Part shown: positions 35,363 to 45,734 of the stretch, one piece after another
Layout of the letters: the number at the start of each line of letters is the position of its first letter
Numbering within the stretch: position 1 is the first letter of the stretch
DNA from: Rhizobium sp. SL42
Lineage (GTDB): Bacteria > Pseudomonadota > Alphaproteobacteria > Rhizobiales > Rhizobiaceae
Direction of reading: 5' to 3'
Length of the DNA stretch: 64,000 bases
NCBI RefSeq assembly: GCF_021729845.1
Contig: NZ_CP063397.1
Coordinates: 2,432,001-2,496,000, forward strand
Notes under the pieces: model-generated
Seen by the model: only the letters and a program-made list of their open reading frames with translations
The model's database searches: none
What the model was told of the DNA's origin: nothing
Position numbers and translations under genes: made by a program

Positions 35363-38300
35363 ATGGCCGTTTTCACTGGCACCTCGGGCAATGACAACCT
35401 CACCGGAACCTCCGACCTGGACGAACTCTACGGCCTTGCCGGCAACGATACGCTCAACGGGGGAGGTGGCGACGACCATCTTATTGCCGGCGCGGGTGAC
35501 GACATTCTGATCGGCGGAAACGGTGCTGATATTCTCGACGGAGGCGAGGGGGCCGACCGAGTAAACTATGACGGTGCTTATGCCATTACCATAAATTTAA
35601 AGAGCGGCGTTCATACCGGTGCAGCTCTCGGTGACACCCTGATTTCAATTGAAGGCATCATCGGCTCGTTTCGCGCAGACACCTTAGTCAGCGGCGATGA
35701 GGCCATGTTCTTCGATGGTGGCCAGGGAGTGGATACAGTCGACTACTCCAGTTCCGTTTCTGCCGTCGCTGTTACGCTCGACTTCGAGGGCCATACTACA
35801 ACCGGCGCTGGCGGTGATGCCGAGGGCGATCAGTATCTTGATGTAGAGCGCGTTATTGGTTCCGATTTCGATGATACGCTATCGTCTTCAGTCACTGGGC
35901 ATACATTAGAGGGGGGACGCGGTGACGATACTTACATCGTCAACGGCTCAACGAATGTTGCAATCGTCGAGGGAGAGGATGCCGGTATGGACGAGGTTCG
36001 GGTGCTTGCATCTTATACGCTCGGCGCCAACCTCGAAAACCTCACCCATGTCGGCACGGGAAATGTTACCCTGACAGGGAACAGCGGAAACAACGTCATC
36101 GTGAGTGGGGTCGGAAACCAGAACCTTCTTGGAGGGGCTGGGGATGATGAGCTGCGCGCAGGTGTCGGCGATGACGTACTTACGGGCGGCGCAGGGGCCG
36201 ATCTTCTTGATGGCGGTGCCGGCCTCGATTACGCAGGCTACAACGGTTCTGCCGCAGTTACGATCAACCTGAAGACCGGGGTTCATACCGGCGACGCCGT
36301 CAATGATACCTTCATTTCAATTGAAGGTTTCATCGGATCTAACCAAGCCGATACCTTCGTCAGCGGTGCTGAAGTGGTCTTGTTCGACGGTGATAGCGGT
36401 GTCGACACTGTCGACTACTCGACGTCTACGGCGGCCGTGACAGTCAGCCTCGGTGCTGCCGGGGTGACGACCACGGGGACCGGCGGCGATGCTCAAGGCG
36501 ATCGTTTCATCGATCTCGAACGGATCATTGGCTCCTCATTTGATGACACGCTTTCCACGTCGGTTTCGGGACACACGCTTGCTGGTGGCCTCGGAGACGA
36601 CATCTATGTCATCGGTGGTGCCGGCGTGACCATAACGGAGGCGCTTAGCGCTGGAACGGATGAGGTCAGGACGACACTCACGACTTACACGCTCGGCGCC
36701 AACCTTGAGAACCTGTCCTATACCGGGGGGACGACAGCCAGCCTCACCGGCAATGGTGCCAACAACGTGATCAATGGCGGCGGCGGGAACCAGACCATGT
36801 CTGGGGGAGCGGGCGACGATCAATTGATCGGCGGAGCGGGGGACGACATCCTCATCGGCGGCATCGGAGCCGATGCCCTTGATGGCGGGGCGGGCTTCGA
36901 CTACGCAAGCTATGCCGGTTCTGCCGCAGTCACGGTCAACCTCAAGACCGGTGTGCATACGGGCGAGGCGGTCAACGATACCTTTGTGTCGATAGAAGGC
37001 TACATCGGATCAACGGCGGCGGATACCTTCGTCAGCGGTGCTGAAGTGGTCTTGTTCGACGGTGATAGCGGTGTCGACACTGTCGACTACTCGACGTCTA
37101 CGGCGGCCGTGACAGTCAGCCTCGGTGCTGCCGGGGTGACGACCACGGGGACCGGCGGCGATGCTCAAGGCGATCGTTTCATCGATCTCGAACGGATCAT
37201 TGGCTCCTCATTTGATGACACGCTTTCCACGTCGGTTTCGGGACACACGCTTGCTGGTGGCCTCGGAGACGACATCTATGTCATCGGTGGTGCCGGCGTG
37301 ACCATAACGGAGGCGCTTAGCGCTGGAACGGATGAGGTCAGGACGACACTCACGACTTACACGCTCGGCGCCAACCTTGAGAACCTGTCCTATACCGGGG
37401 GGACGACAGCCAGCCTCACCGGCAATGGTGCCAACAACGTGATCAATGGCGGCGGCGGGAACCAGACCATGTCTGGGGGAGCGGGCGACGATCAATTGAT
37501 CGGCGGAGCGGGGGACGACATCCTCATCGGCGGCATCGGAGCCGATGCCCTTGATGGCGGGGCGGGCTTCGACTACGCAAGCTATGCCGGTTCTGCCGCA
37601 GTCACGGTCAACCTCAAGACCGGTGTGCATACGGGCGAGGCGGTCAACGATACCTTTGTGTCGATAGAAGGCTACATCGGATCAACGGCGGCGGATACCT
37701 TCGTCAGCGGTGCTGAAGTGGTCTTGTTCGACGGTGATAGCGGTGTCGACACTGTCGACTACTCGACGTCTACGGCGGCCGTGACAGTCAGCCTCGGTGC
37801 TGCCGGGGTGACGACCACGGGGACCGGCGGCGATGCTCAAGGCGATCGTTTCATCGATCTCGAACGGATCATTGGCTCCTCATTTGATGACACGCTTTCC
37901 ACGTCGGTTTCGGGACACACGCTTGCTGGTGGCCTCGGAGACGACATCTATGTCATCGGTGGTGCCGGCGTGACCATAACGGAGGCGCTTAGCGCTGGAA
38001 CGGATGAGGTCAGGACGACACTCACGACTTACACGCTCGGCGCCAACCTTGAGAACCTGTCCTATACCGGGGGGACGACAGCCAGCCTCACCGGCAATGG
38101 TGCCAACAACGTGATCAATGGCGGCGGCGGGAACCAGACCATGTCTGGGGGAGCGGGCGACGATCAATTGATCGGCGGAGCGGGGGACGACATCCTCATC
38201 GGCGGCATCGGAGCCGATGCCCTTGATGGCGGGGCGGGCTTCGACTACGCAAGCTATGCCGGTTCTGCCGCAGTCACGGTCAACCTCAAGACCGGTGTGC

Positions 38301-41300
38301 ATACGGGCGAGGCGGTCAACGATACCTTTGTGTCGATAGAAGGCTACATCGGATCAACGGCGGCGGATACCTTCGTCAGCGGTGCTGAAGTGGTCTTGTT
38401 CGACGGTGATAGCGGTGTCGACACTGTCGACTACTCGACGTCTACGGCGGCCGTGACAGTCAGCCTCGGTGCTGCCGGGGTGACGACCACGGGGACCGGC
38501 GGCGATGCTCAAGGCGATCGTTTCATCGATCTCGAACGGATCATTGGCTCCTCATTTGATGACACGCTTTCCACGTCGGTTTCGGGACACACGCTTGCTG
38601 GTGGCCTCGGAGACGACATCTATGTCATCGGTGGTGCCGGCGTGACCATAACGGAGGCGCTTAGCGCTGGAACGGATGAGGTCAGGACGACACTCACGAC
38701 TTACACGCTCGGCGCCAACCTTGAGAACCTGACCTATACCGGGGGGACGAATTTTCAGGGCAACGGAAACAGTTTGTCCAATGTGATCACCTCACAGAAC
38801 GGTGCCGACACGCTTTATGGATACCAAGGCAACGATACCTTTATCGGCGGCGGCGGTGCCGACATGATCTATGGTGGCGACGGATCGGACACATCGAGCT
38901 ATTTCAATTCGAACGCGGCTGTAAATGTGGATCTTTTGGCAGCCACGGCCATCGGGGGACATGCCCAGGGCGATATCCTCAACAGTATCGAGAACCTCGT
39001 CGGTTCCTCGTTCAACGACAGCTTGAGCGGAGACGCAGGTTCAAACCGGATTTCCGGCCTGGTGGGTGCCGATATCATCAACGGGAATGCAGGCGACGAC
39101 TGGATCGATGGAGGAGTCGGCGCTGACGTCATCGCTGGTGGCACAGGTATCGACACGCTTTCCTATGGCACGTCCGCAGCAGGCGTGAACATCAACCTCA
39201 TCTCGAACGTGCATTCGGGCGGCGACGCTGAAGGCGACAGCTTCAATGGAATCGAGATCATCGAGGGCTCCAGCTTCGCGGACAGTTTTATCGCGGCTAC
39301 AGGCATGGTTCTTCGCGGCGGTACAGGCGACGATATCTACGTGGTGGACGTTGAAAACGTGGTCATCGATGAGGAACTCGACGAGGGTGTCGACACCGTT
39401 CGAGTGTCGCTCTCTGCCTACACGCTGCAAGACCATATCGAGAACGTGGTATTCACGGGGGCCGGTTCGTTCGCGATTACCGGAAATTCCGGGAACAACC
39501 TGCTTGCGGGTGGCGCTTTCCAGGACAGCCTGATGGGCGGCGCTGGCAACGACGTTCTTGTGGGAGGAGCCGGAGCGGACAGCCTAGACGGCGGCGACGG
39601 TTTTGATACGGCAGATTATTCCGGGTCTTCGGCGGCGATTTCAATTTATCTCAGCGGCGGGCTGGGTTCGGGTGGAGATGCAGAGGGCGACACCATCATC
39701 AGCGTGGAGAAGGTGATCGGCACGGCGCTGGACGATTCCTTTGTCAGCGGCGCCGCCGGCAATCACCTGAAAGGCGGGGCGGGGAATGACACCTATCTGA
39801 TCAATCATGCCGACGTGGTTGTGGAAGAACTTGCTGGACAAGGCGACGACGAGATCCGGACAACGCTCTCGACATATTCGATTGGGAGCAATACCGCCAT
39901 AGAACGCCTGCAGTATACGGGGACCGCGGACGCGAGCCTGACAGGCAATATCGGAGCCAACTTCCTGACTGGCAGCAGCGGCAACGACGTGTTGATCGGT
40001 GGAGCAGGCGCCGACCAACTCGTCGGCGGAGCCGGTTCCGACGCCGCGAGCTACACGACTGCCGCAGCAGCCGTGACAATCAATCTGGTTACCGGCATCC
40101 ACACCGGTGATGCGGCGGGTGATGTGTTCGACGGCATCGAGGCGTTCATCGGCTCCAACCACAATGATACGTTTTTGCTTTCGGCAGGGGCAGATCTGAT
40201 CAATGGCACTGCCGGCAGCGACACAGCGAATTATTCCCTGTCGTCGTCGTCCGTCGCAATCGATCTCACCACCAACATCCACTCAGGCGGCTTTGCCGAA
40301 GGTGACAATCTCATCAGTGTTGAGCGGGTGATCGGCACTTCCTTTGGCGACACGTTGGCGTCCTCAACCTCCGGTCATGTTCTGACGGGTGGAGCAGGTG
40401 ACGACATCTATGTGATCGGCGGCAGCGGGGTGTCGATTGTCGAATCTGCCGGCGGCGGGACTGACGAAATTCGCACCTCAGTTGCGAATTACTCCATGGC
40501 GGGCTTCAGCAATGTTGAGAAACTGACTTATAACGGCACGGCCAATGCCGTGTTGACTGGCAATGTGGGCAACAACACAATCATCGGCGGTGGAGGGAAC
40601 GACCGACTGGTTGGCGGCGCGGGCGCCGACATTCTGATTGGTGGAAGCGGTCTCGATACGGCAAGCTATGCCAACGCCACTAGCGCCGTGACCGTCAACC
40701 TGCACTCGGGCACCCACCTTGGGGATGCAGCCGGAGACGTCTTCGACAGCATCGAGGGTTATCTCGGTTCCGCCTTCGACGACACGTTCGTCGGCAATTC
40801 GAGCGGTAACACTTTTAACGGTGGTTCTGGCCTCGATACAATTGACTATTCAAACTCGACAGAGGGTGTGAGCGTCAACCTAACGGAGAACAGCCACTCG
40901 GGAGGTCATGCTTTTGGCGACAGCCTGACCAGTATCGAGCGGGTGGTCGGGACCGCGTTCGATGATATTCTCGCTTCGGCAACTGCTGGTCACATGCTGG
41001 TCGGCGGAGCGGGAGATGACACATACCTGATCGGAGATCAGGGTGTGATCGTCAACGAGGCTGAATCATACGGGCTTGACACTATACTTACATCGGTCGC
41101 CAGTTACTCTATCGCCGGGATGACCGGAATTGAGCGGTTGACGTACAATGGTTCCGCTGCTGCTATTCTAACCGGCAACACAGTGAATAATGTGCTGACC
41201 AGTGGTGATGGAAACGACATCATTGAGGGTGGGGGTGGCGACGATGAGCTCAGGGGCTCCGTCGGTGACGACACCTATGTCTACCTGAGAGGGGACGGAA

Positions 41301-41962
41301 ACGACCGAATCATCGAGGATTCTGCAGCAGGGGCGGCCGATCAATTGATCCTCCAAGATGTCAACTCTACCGAGGTAGGTGTGGAGCGTCTTGGTGCGGA
41401 TCTCCGGCTTCAGATTCCAGAAAGCGACATCAGCGTGAATGACGGTGGATCCATCGTTATTGTGGGGGCTTTTGCAGAGGGCGACCAAGCTGGTATCGAC
41501 ACCATCTTGTTTGCTGATGGCGTGATCTGGTCGACGAGCGACATTAAGGCGCATGTTCTCAACGCAATCTCTACAGAAGGCGACGACGTGATCGAAGGCT
41601 TCAGCAGTGCCGATGTCATTGACGGAGAGACCGGTGCGGATGTCATCTTCGGTGCCGACGGCGATGATGTGATCGATGGTGGCCTGGGCAACGATATCAT
41701 AGGCACTGGTTCCGGCAATGACACGATCGTTTTCCGACCGGATTTCGGCGTTGATGCTGTAACTGATTTCCAGGCCGGAGTTTCGTCGGACGACGTGATC
41801 GAGTTCGCTGACGGGCTATTCACCGACTTTGAGGCAGTTCTTGCTTCTGCCTCACAAGTCGGCAGCGATACGGTGATCAGCTTTGATCCTCACAACAGCA
41901 TCACTCTGAAGTATGTCGAGGTTACATCGCTGCATCAGGACGATTTCCGGTTCGTGGCATGA
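35363..41962 (+). CDS. RTX repeat protein, 2199 aa
   Basis: ATG 35363 follows AAAAAAAGGAATAGGG, a good ribosome binding site. The protein starts directly with RTX repeats (GTSGNDNLTGTSDLDELYGL, GGGGDDHL) and has no catalytic N-terminal domain. It consists of modules with a nonapeptide stack, a DTVDYS strand, a TVNLKTGVHTG strand, a SIEGYIGS strand and a TYTLGANLENL strand. Three and a half copies of a 224-residue unit are nearly identical. The last part has one calcium-binding-related unit and ends in SLHQDDFRFVA, as in the first RTX protein, so it is likely a type I secreted, calcium-folded surface or matrix protein; adhesion is a guess. No acyltransferase or lipoprotein gene is linked to it. 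The region 35074-35362 upstream is AT-rich and probably holds its promoter. Confidence 0.88.
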   Translation: MAVFTGTSGNDNLTGTSDLDELYGLAGNDTLNGGGGDDHLIAGAGDDILIGGNGADILDGGEGADRVNYDGAYAITINLKSGVHTGAALGDTLISIEGIIGSFRADTLVSGDEAMFFDGGQGVDTVDYSSSVSAVAVTLDFEGHTTTGAGGDAEGDQYLDVERVIGSDFDDTLSSSVTGHTLEGGRGDDTYIVNGSTNVAIVEGEDAGMDEVRVLASYTLGANLENLTHVGTGNVTLTGNSGNNVIVSGVGNQNLLGGAGDDELRAGVGDDVLTGGAGADLLDGGAGLDYAGYNGSAAVTINLKTGVHTGDAVNDTFISIEGFIGSNQADTFVSGAEVVLFDGDSGVDTVDYSTSTAAVTVSLGAAGVTTTGTGGDAQGDRFIDLERIIGSSFDDTLSTSVSGHTLAGGLGDDIYVIGGAGVTITEALSAGTDEVRTTLTTYTLGANLENLSYTGGTTASLTGNGANNVINGGGGNQTMSGGAGDDQLIGGAGDDILIGGIGADALDGGAGFDYASYAGSAAVTVNLKTGVHTGEAVNDTFVSIEGYIGSTAADTFVSGAEVVLFDGDSGVDTVDYSTSTAAVTVSLGAAGVTTTGTGGDAQGDRFIDLERIIGSSFDDTLSTSVSGHTLAGGLGDDIYVIGGAGVTITEALSAGTDEVRTTLTTYTLGANLENLSYTGGTTASLTGNGANNVINGGGGNQTMSGGAGDDQLIGGAGDDILIGGIGADALDGGAGFDYASYAGSAAVTVNLKTGVHTGEAVNDTFVSIEGYIGSTAADTFVSGAEVVLFDGDSGVDTVDYSTSTAAVTVSLGAAGVTTTGTGGDAQGDRFIDLERIIGSSFDDTLSTSVSGHTLAGGLGDDIYVIGGAGVTITEALSAGTDEVRTTLTTYTLGANLENLSYTGGTTASLTGNGANNVINGGGGNQTMSGGAGDDQLIGGAGDDILIGGIGADALDGGAGFDYASYAGSAAVTVNLKTGVHTGEAVNDTFVSIEGYIGSTAADTFVSGAEVVLFDGDSGVDTVDYSTSTAAVTVSLGAAGVTTTGTGGDAQGDRFIDLERIIGSSFDDTLSTSVSGHTLAGGLGDDIYVIGGAGVTITEALSAGTDEVRTTLTTYTLGANLENLTYTGGTNFQGNGNSLSNVITSQNGADTLYGYQGNDTFIGGGGADMIYGGDGSDTSSYFNSNAAVNVDLLAATAIGGHAQGDILNSIENLVGSSFNDSLSGDAGSNRISGLVGADIINGNAGDDWIDGGVGADVIAGGTGIDTLSYGTSAAGVNINLISNVHSGGDAEGDSFNGIEIIEGSSFADSFIAATGMVLRGGTGDDIYVVDVENVVIDEELDEGVDTVRVSLSAYTLQDHIENVVFTGAGSFAITGNSGNNLLAGGAFQDSLMGGAGNDVLVGGAGADSLDGGDGFDTADYSGSSAAISIYLSGGLGSGGDAEGDTIISVEKVIGTALDDSFVSGAAGNHLKGGAGNDTYLINHADVVVEELAGQGDDEIRTTLSTYSIGSNTAIERLQYTGTADASLTGNIGANFLTGSSGNDVLIGGAGADQLVGGAGSDAASYTTAAAAVTINLVTGIHTGDAAGDVFDGIEAFIGSNHNDTFLLSAGADLINGTAGSDTANYSLSSSSVAIDLTTNIHSGGFAEGDNLISVERVIGTSFGDTLASSTSGHVLTGGAGDDIYVIGGSGVSIVESAGGGTDEIRTSVANYSMAGFSNVEKLTYNGTANAVLTGNVGNNTIIGGGGNDRLVGGAGADILIGGSGLDTASYANATSAVTVNLHSGTHLGDAAGDVFDSIEGYLGSAFDDTFVGNSSGNTFNGGSGLDTIDYSNSTEGVSVNLTENSHSGGHAFGDSLTSIERVVGTAFDDILASATAGHMLVGGAGDDTYLIGDQGVIVNEAESYGLDTILTSVASYSIAGMTGIERLTYNGSAAAILTGNTVNNVLTSGDGNDIIEGGGGDDELRGSVGDDTYVYLRGDGNDRIIEDSAAGAADQLILQDVNSTEVGVERLGADLRLQIPESDISVNDGGSIVIVGAFAEGDQAGIDTILFADGVIWSTSDIKAHVLNAISTEGDDVIEGFSSADVIDGETGADVIFGADGDDVIDGGLGNDIIGTGSGNDTIVFRPDFGVDAVTDFQAGVSSDDVIEFADGLFTDFEAVLASASQVGSDTVISFDPHNSITLKYVEVTSLHQDDFRFVA
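36351..38747 (+). repeat. 672-bp in-frame tandem repeat, about 3.6 copies
   Basis: Copies begin at 36351, 37023 and 37695, with a partial fourth from 38367 to about 38747. Each full copy encodes 224 residues, starting DTFVSGAEVVLFDGDSGVDT. The copies appear identical at the DNA level along most of their length; the first clear change is TCC to ACC in the last copy near 38730. The unit before 36351 is a diverged relative. Confidence 0.95.
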
Positions 41963-41967
41963 TCTGA

Positions 41968-43682
41968 ATGACGAGCAGCAATTCCAACATCTTACAGCGG
42001 CGGCCGTTGGTCGCCGCTGCTCTCAAGCAAGTGCAGTCGACGTTGCTTACGGTCGCGGCGGTGAGCGCTGTAACAAATGTGCTGATGCTGACCGGACCCT
42101 TGTTCATGATGCAGGTCTATGACCGGGTGCTGACGAGCCGGAGCGTGCCAACTCTGGTGGCGCTTTCACTGCTGGCGGTGGGGCTTTACCTGTCCTCGGC
42201 ATTCTTGAACTTCTGCGATCCCGGATCCTGACGCGCGTCGGGCAGCGGATCGAGGAGGATCTCGGCGACGCGACCTTCCGCTCCGTGATGGTTCTGCCGC
42301 TCAGGATGTCGCGCAAGGAGGCCGTCTCGCAGCCGATCCGGGATCTTGAACAGATCCGGCAGTTCATGGGCGGGCCGGGTCCTATTGCCATCTGCGACAT
42401 ACCCTGGCTGCCGCTTTATGTCGGCATCCTCTTCCTCTTCCATCCGCTTCTGGGCTGGCTCGCGATTGCCGGCGCGGCGGTCCTGATTGTGCTCACGATC
42501 ACCAGCGAGTTTCTCTTGCGTGATCCAATGCGGCGCATTGCGCAGTTTTCAGCGGCCCGGGCAGAGTTTCTCGAGGCTGGGCGGCGCAATGCCGAGGCCT
42601 TGCAGTCCATGGGTATGCGCGGCGCCTATACCGCCCGCTGGCGAAAGGCGAATGCGGAGTATCTGATGCAACAGCAGCGCACGGGCGATGCGACCAGCAG
42701 CTTTTCCACTACGTCGAAGATCTTCCGGTTGGCGCTTCAGTCCGCGGTGCTTGCCCTCGGTGCCTGGCTCGCGATCAACCAGATGGCCTCTCCTGGCGCC
42801 ATGATCGCAGCCTCAATCCTGACCGCGCGAGCCTTTGCGCCCATCGAGCAAGTGACCGGCCAGTGGCGGGGCTTCGTCAATGCAAGGCAGGCGCGGGATC
42901 GACTGTACAAGCTTCTGGAGCAGTTCCGCGAAGATGTCCCGCGCATGGCGCTACCAAGACCGAGGGCATCATTCACTGTTGCGGCCCTGACTGTCGTGGC
43001 GCCTGGCGCCAACACGCCCGTTATCCGCGACATCAGCTTCAGCGTCAGTGCGGGGCAGGGTGTCGGCATCATCGGGCCGAGTGGTTCTGGCAAATCTTCG
43101 CTCGCTCGGGCGCTGGTCGGCATCTGGCCGCCGGCGAGGGGCAGCGTGCGGCTTGATGGTGCGGAGCTTGACCAGTGGGATCCGGAGGCGCTTGGGCCTT
43201 CGATCGGCTATTTGCCCCAGGGCGTCGAACTGTTCGACGGGACCATTGCCGAAAACATCTGCCGCTTTTCCACGGACGCACACCCAGACCAGATCATTGA
43301 GGCGGCAAGGCTCGCGGGCGTGCATGACCTTGTCCTGTCGATGCCGGAGGGTTACGACGCACGGATCGGCGCAAGCGGTGCAATCCTCTCGGCCGGCCAA
43401 CGGCAACGGATCGGGCTTGCGCGCGCGCTGTTCGGCAGTCCGTTCCTGCTTGTATTCGACGAGCCAAATGCCAGTCTTGATGCGGAGGGCGAGACAGCGC
43501 TGACAAATGCCATGTTGGCTCTCCGAGAAGCGGGCTCGATCGTCATCGTGATCGCGCACCGGCCGAGTGCGCTGGCGGCGGTCGATCAGGTTCTGGTAGT
43601 AGCGCAGGGCGCGATGGTCACCTTTGGACCGCGCGACGAAGTGCTGCGTAAGACGACCATGCGGGCGGTGGCCGAGAAATGA
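41968..43682 (+). pseudogene. second type I secretion ABC transporter, frameshifted
   Basis: The gene starts 5 bases after the RTX stop and is a close paralogue of the ABC gene at 22339-24054 over its whole length. At about 42192 one T appears to be missing (CTGTCCTCGG where the frame needs CTGTTCCTCGG), so translation from 41968 ends at 42231 after 87 residues. The other frame continues ILELLRSRILTRVGQR and on to an intact ATPase domain ([41 protein letters not shown]), ending at 43682. An internal start near 42285 would give a 465-residue product without the first membrane helices. A true mutation or a base-calling error are both possible. Confidence 0.85.
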
Positions 43683-44989
43683 CGGGCAAGCCGAGCATGA
43701 CGCCAATTGCACGATCCATCCGAAACTATTCGCTCCTGGCTTTCTGCACCATGCTGGTTCTGGTGATCGGCTTTGGTGGCTGGGCCGCAACGGCGAAGCT
43801 CTCAGGCGCCGTTATCGGCCGAGGCGTTGTGGTGGTAGATGGCAATGTCAAGCAGATCCAGCACCGCGCCGGCGGGATCGTCGGCGAGATCCTCGTGCGC
43901 AACGGAGTGCGCGTCCAGGTCGGTGAGCTGCTGATCCGGATAGATGACACGATTACGCGCGCCAACTTCGCGATCATCACCAAACAGATCGATCAGTTGA
44001 CTGCGCGGAGGCTGCGACTTGTGGCGGAGCGTGACGCGCTTGCCGCTATGGCAACTTCCGAGGTGGCCAGCGGCAGCAAGACCGTGGATGGGCGGAGCTA
44101 TCTTCGGGCCGAGGAGGCGCTGTTTGCGGCGCGACGGGAAACGCTTCGGAGTCAGCGGAGCCAGCTGCGGCAGCGGATTGACCAGATTGGGCAGGAAGCG
44201 GATGGTCTAACCTTGCGGCGAAAGGCGAAGGAGCTGGAACTGTCCTGGGTCGAGCAGGAACTGACACGGGTGAGGAGCTTAAGCGGCCAACAGCTCATTC
44301 AGTTCAACCGGCTCGCCGAACTGGAGCGGCTGAAGGCACAGCTCGACGGAGAGAGGGGCCAGCTCATCGCCGAGATCGCCCGTGCCGGCACACGCGTGAC
44401 GGAGACGGAACTGCAGATCCTCCAGCTAGACCAGGATCGACGGACTGAGATCGTCACCGAGCTTAGGGATGTCGACAACAAGCTGGCGGAAATCGAGGAA
44501 CAACAGATCGCGGCAGAGGACGAGCTGAGACGCGTGGAGATCCGCTCACCGCAGGCGGGGATCGTGCATGAACTTGTGGTGCACACGATCGGTGGCGTAA
44601 TCGCGCCGGGTGAAACGGTAATGCAGATCGTTCCGGTCAACGATAGCCTCGTCGTGGAGGCACGCATCCAGCCGTCCGACATTGACCAGATGCACACGGG
44701 ACAAGATGTAATTCTGCGCTTCTCTGCTTTTAGCCAGCGCACAACCCCGGAAATCCTCGCAAAGGTGGAAACAATAGCTCCAGATCTAGCAACCAATCCG
44801 CAAACGGGCGAGGCATGGTATTCGGTTCGCATTCCTATCACGGCGGAGGTGCTCACGAAACTTGGACCTCTGACCCTGTTGCCTGGAATGCCGGTCGAGG
44901 CGTTCATTAAAACGGGAGAGCGGACTGCCGTATCATACTTGACAAAGCCGATGGCTGACCAGCTGGCGCGGGCGATGAGTGAGGAGTGA
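43679..44989 (+). CDS. second type I secretion membrane fusion protein
   Basis: The 436-residue HlyD-family adaptor overlaps the ABC gene by ATGA at 43679-43682. It has one membrane segment (YSLLAFCTMLVLVIGFGGWA), the lipoyl half VVDGNVKQIQHRAGGIVGEI, a long coiled coil with LAELERLKAQLDGERGQ, the second lipoyl half VEIRSPQAGIVHELVVHTIG and the barrel part VVEARIQPSDIDQMHTGQ. It is very similar to the protein at 24051-25358, so the two systems arose by duplication. The gene itself is intact even though the ABC gene before it is broken; it could pair with the ABC protein of the first system. Confidence 0.92.
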   Translation: MTGKPSMTPIARSIRNYSLLAFCTMLVLVIGFGGWAATAKLSGAVIGRGVVVVDGNVKQIQHRAGGIVGEILVRNGVRVQVGELLIRIDDTITRANFAIITKQIDQLTARRLRLVAERDALAAMATSEVASGSKTVDGRSYLRAEEALFAARRETLRSQRSQLRQRIDQIGQEADGLTLRRKAKELELSWVEQELTRVRSLSGQQLIQFNRLAELERLKAQLDGERGQLIAEIARAGTRVTETELQILQLDQDRRTEIVTELRDVDNKLAEIEEQQIAAEDELRRVEIRSPQAGIVHELVVHTIGGVIAPGETVMQIVPVNDSLVVEARIQPSDIDQMHTGQDVILRFSAFSQRTTPEILAKVETIAPDLATNPQTGEAWYSVRIPITAEVLTKLGPLTLLPGMPVEAFIKTGERTAVSYLTKPMADQLARAMSEE

Positions 44990-45053
44990 GGAGTGGGTTA
45001 ACTGTGTTTCGGCGTGGAGTATTGGCTCTGACGCGATTTTGTTGGTCGGGGGC

Positions 45054-45410
45054 CTATTCTTCGTCGATGACGCGGGCGCCAAGAAGCTCGATCCTTCCTC
45101 GGCCGTACATTTGGTGCTTTAAGAGCTTGAGTTTGGAAATCTGCCCCTCTGTCTGAACATTTGACCACCGCGAACTGATCGCGGCGCTGACGGCTGCCAG
45201 GTCTCTAGCGACACCATTGGCGAAGCAGGCAAGCAGGCTTGATCGGGCGCGTTCCAACCATAGCCCCAGATCAGCGAGAGATGTCTTGCGGATCATGGCT
45301 TGGAAGGCGGCAATGATTTCCCTCGGTGCGACGAGTTGCGACACTCCGCCCTCAATTGCGGCAACCGTAAAGGTCTGAGACTTGGAGAGATCGTCGCGAC
45401 CGATGGTCAT
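45054..45410 (-). pseudogene. ISL3-family transposase, C-terminal fragment
   Basis: The 118-codon minus-strand frame ends with SSRWSNVQTEGQISKLKLLK followed by HQMYGRGRIELLGARVI, matching the conserved end of ISL3-family transposases (WSNGQ.EGQI..LKL.KRQMYGRA, containing the catalytic Glu). Full-length proteins have about 400-550 residues, so only the last quarter remains. No inverted repeat is recognisable nearby. Confidence 0.75.
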
Positions 45411-45734
45411 ATGAGGTGCAATAGTGCGTCCCGACAGCGCAGCGTTATCTAAGCGCCTTTTCCATGCGCCTTTGGGGCTGCGGCATCACTGAACCGGGTT
45501 CGTGGTCCTGAATCAGATCCGGCGGTCGTTCGGTGATTGCATCACAAACGCGACGTGATTGTCGCCACCACATGTTGTCAGTCCATAAGCTGTAGATGCA
45601 CCGAATGCGGCACGACCTCCTGTCGCGTTCATTGATGGTGATATTTCAAACGTGGTAGTCACGCGGTCATAACCAATTCCGTCCAAAACTATCCCATCCA
45701 GAACTCTCGACAAGCATAAAGAAAATGATTTGCT
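45411..45734 (-). other. intergenic region with doubtful 66-aa frame
   Basis: A minus-strand frame at 45513-45713 (MSRVLDGIVLDGIGYDRVTT and onward, ending MQSPNDRRI) lies 21 bases downstream of the integrase stop. It could be a small gene or chance; I recognise nothing in it and see no clear ribosome binding site. The rest of the stretch shows nothing. Confidence 0.3.

Noticed and set aside
36536..38302. Three identical 140-codon minus-strand frames
   Set aside because: They are the antisense of the 672-bp RTX repeat and carry no independent signal.
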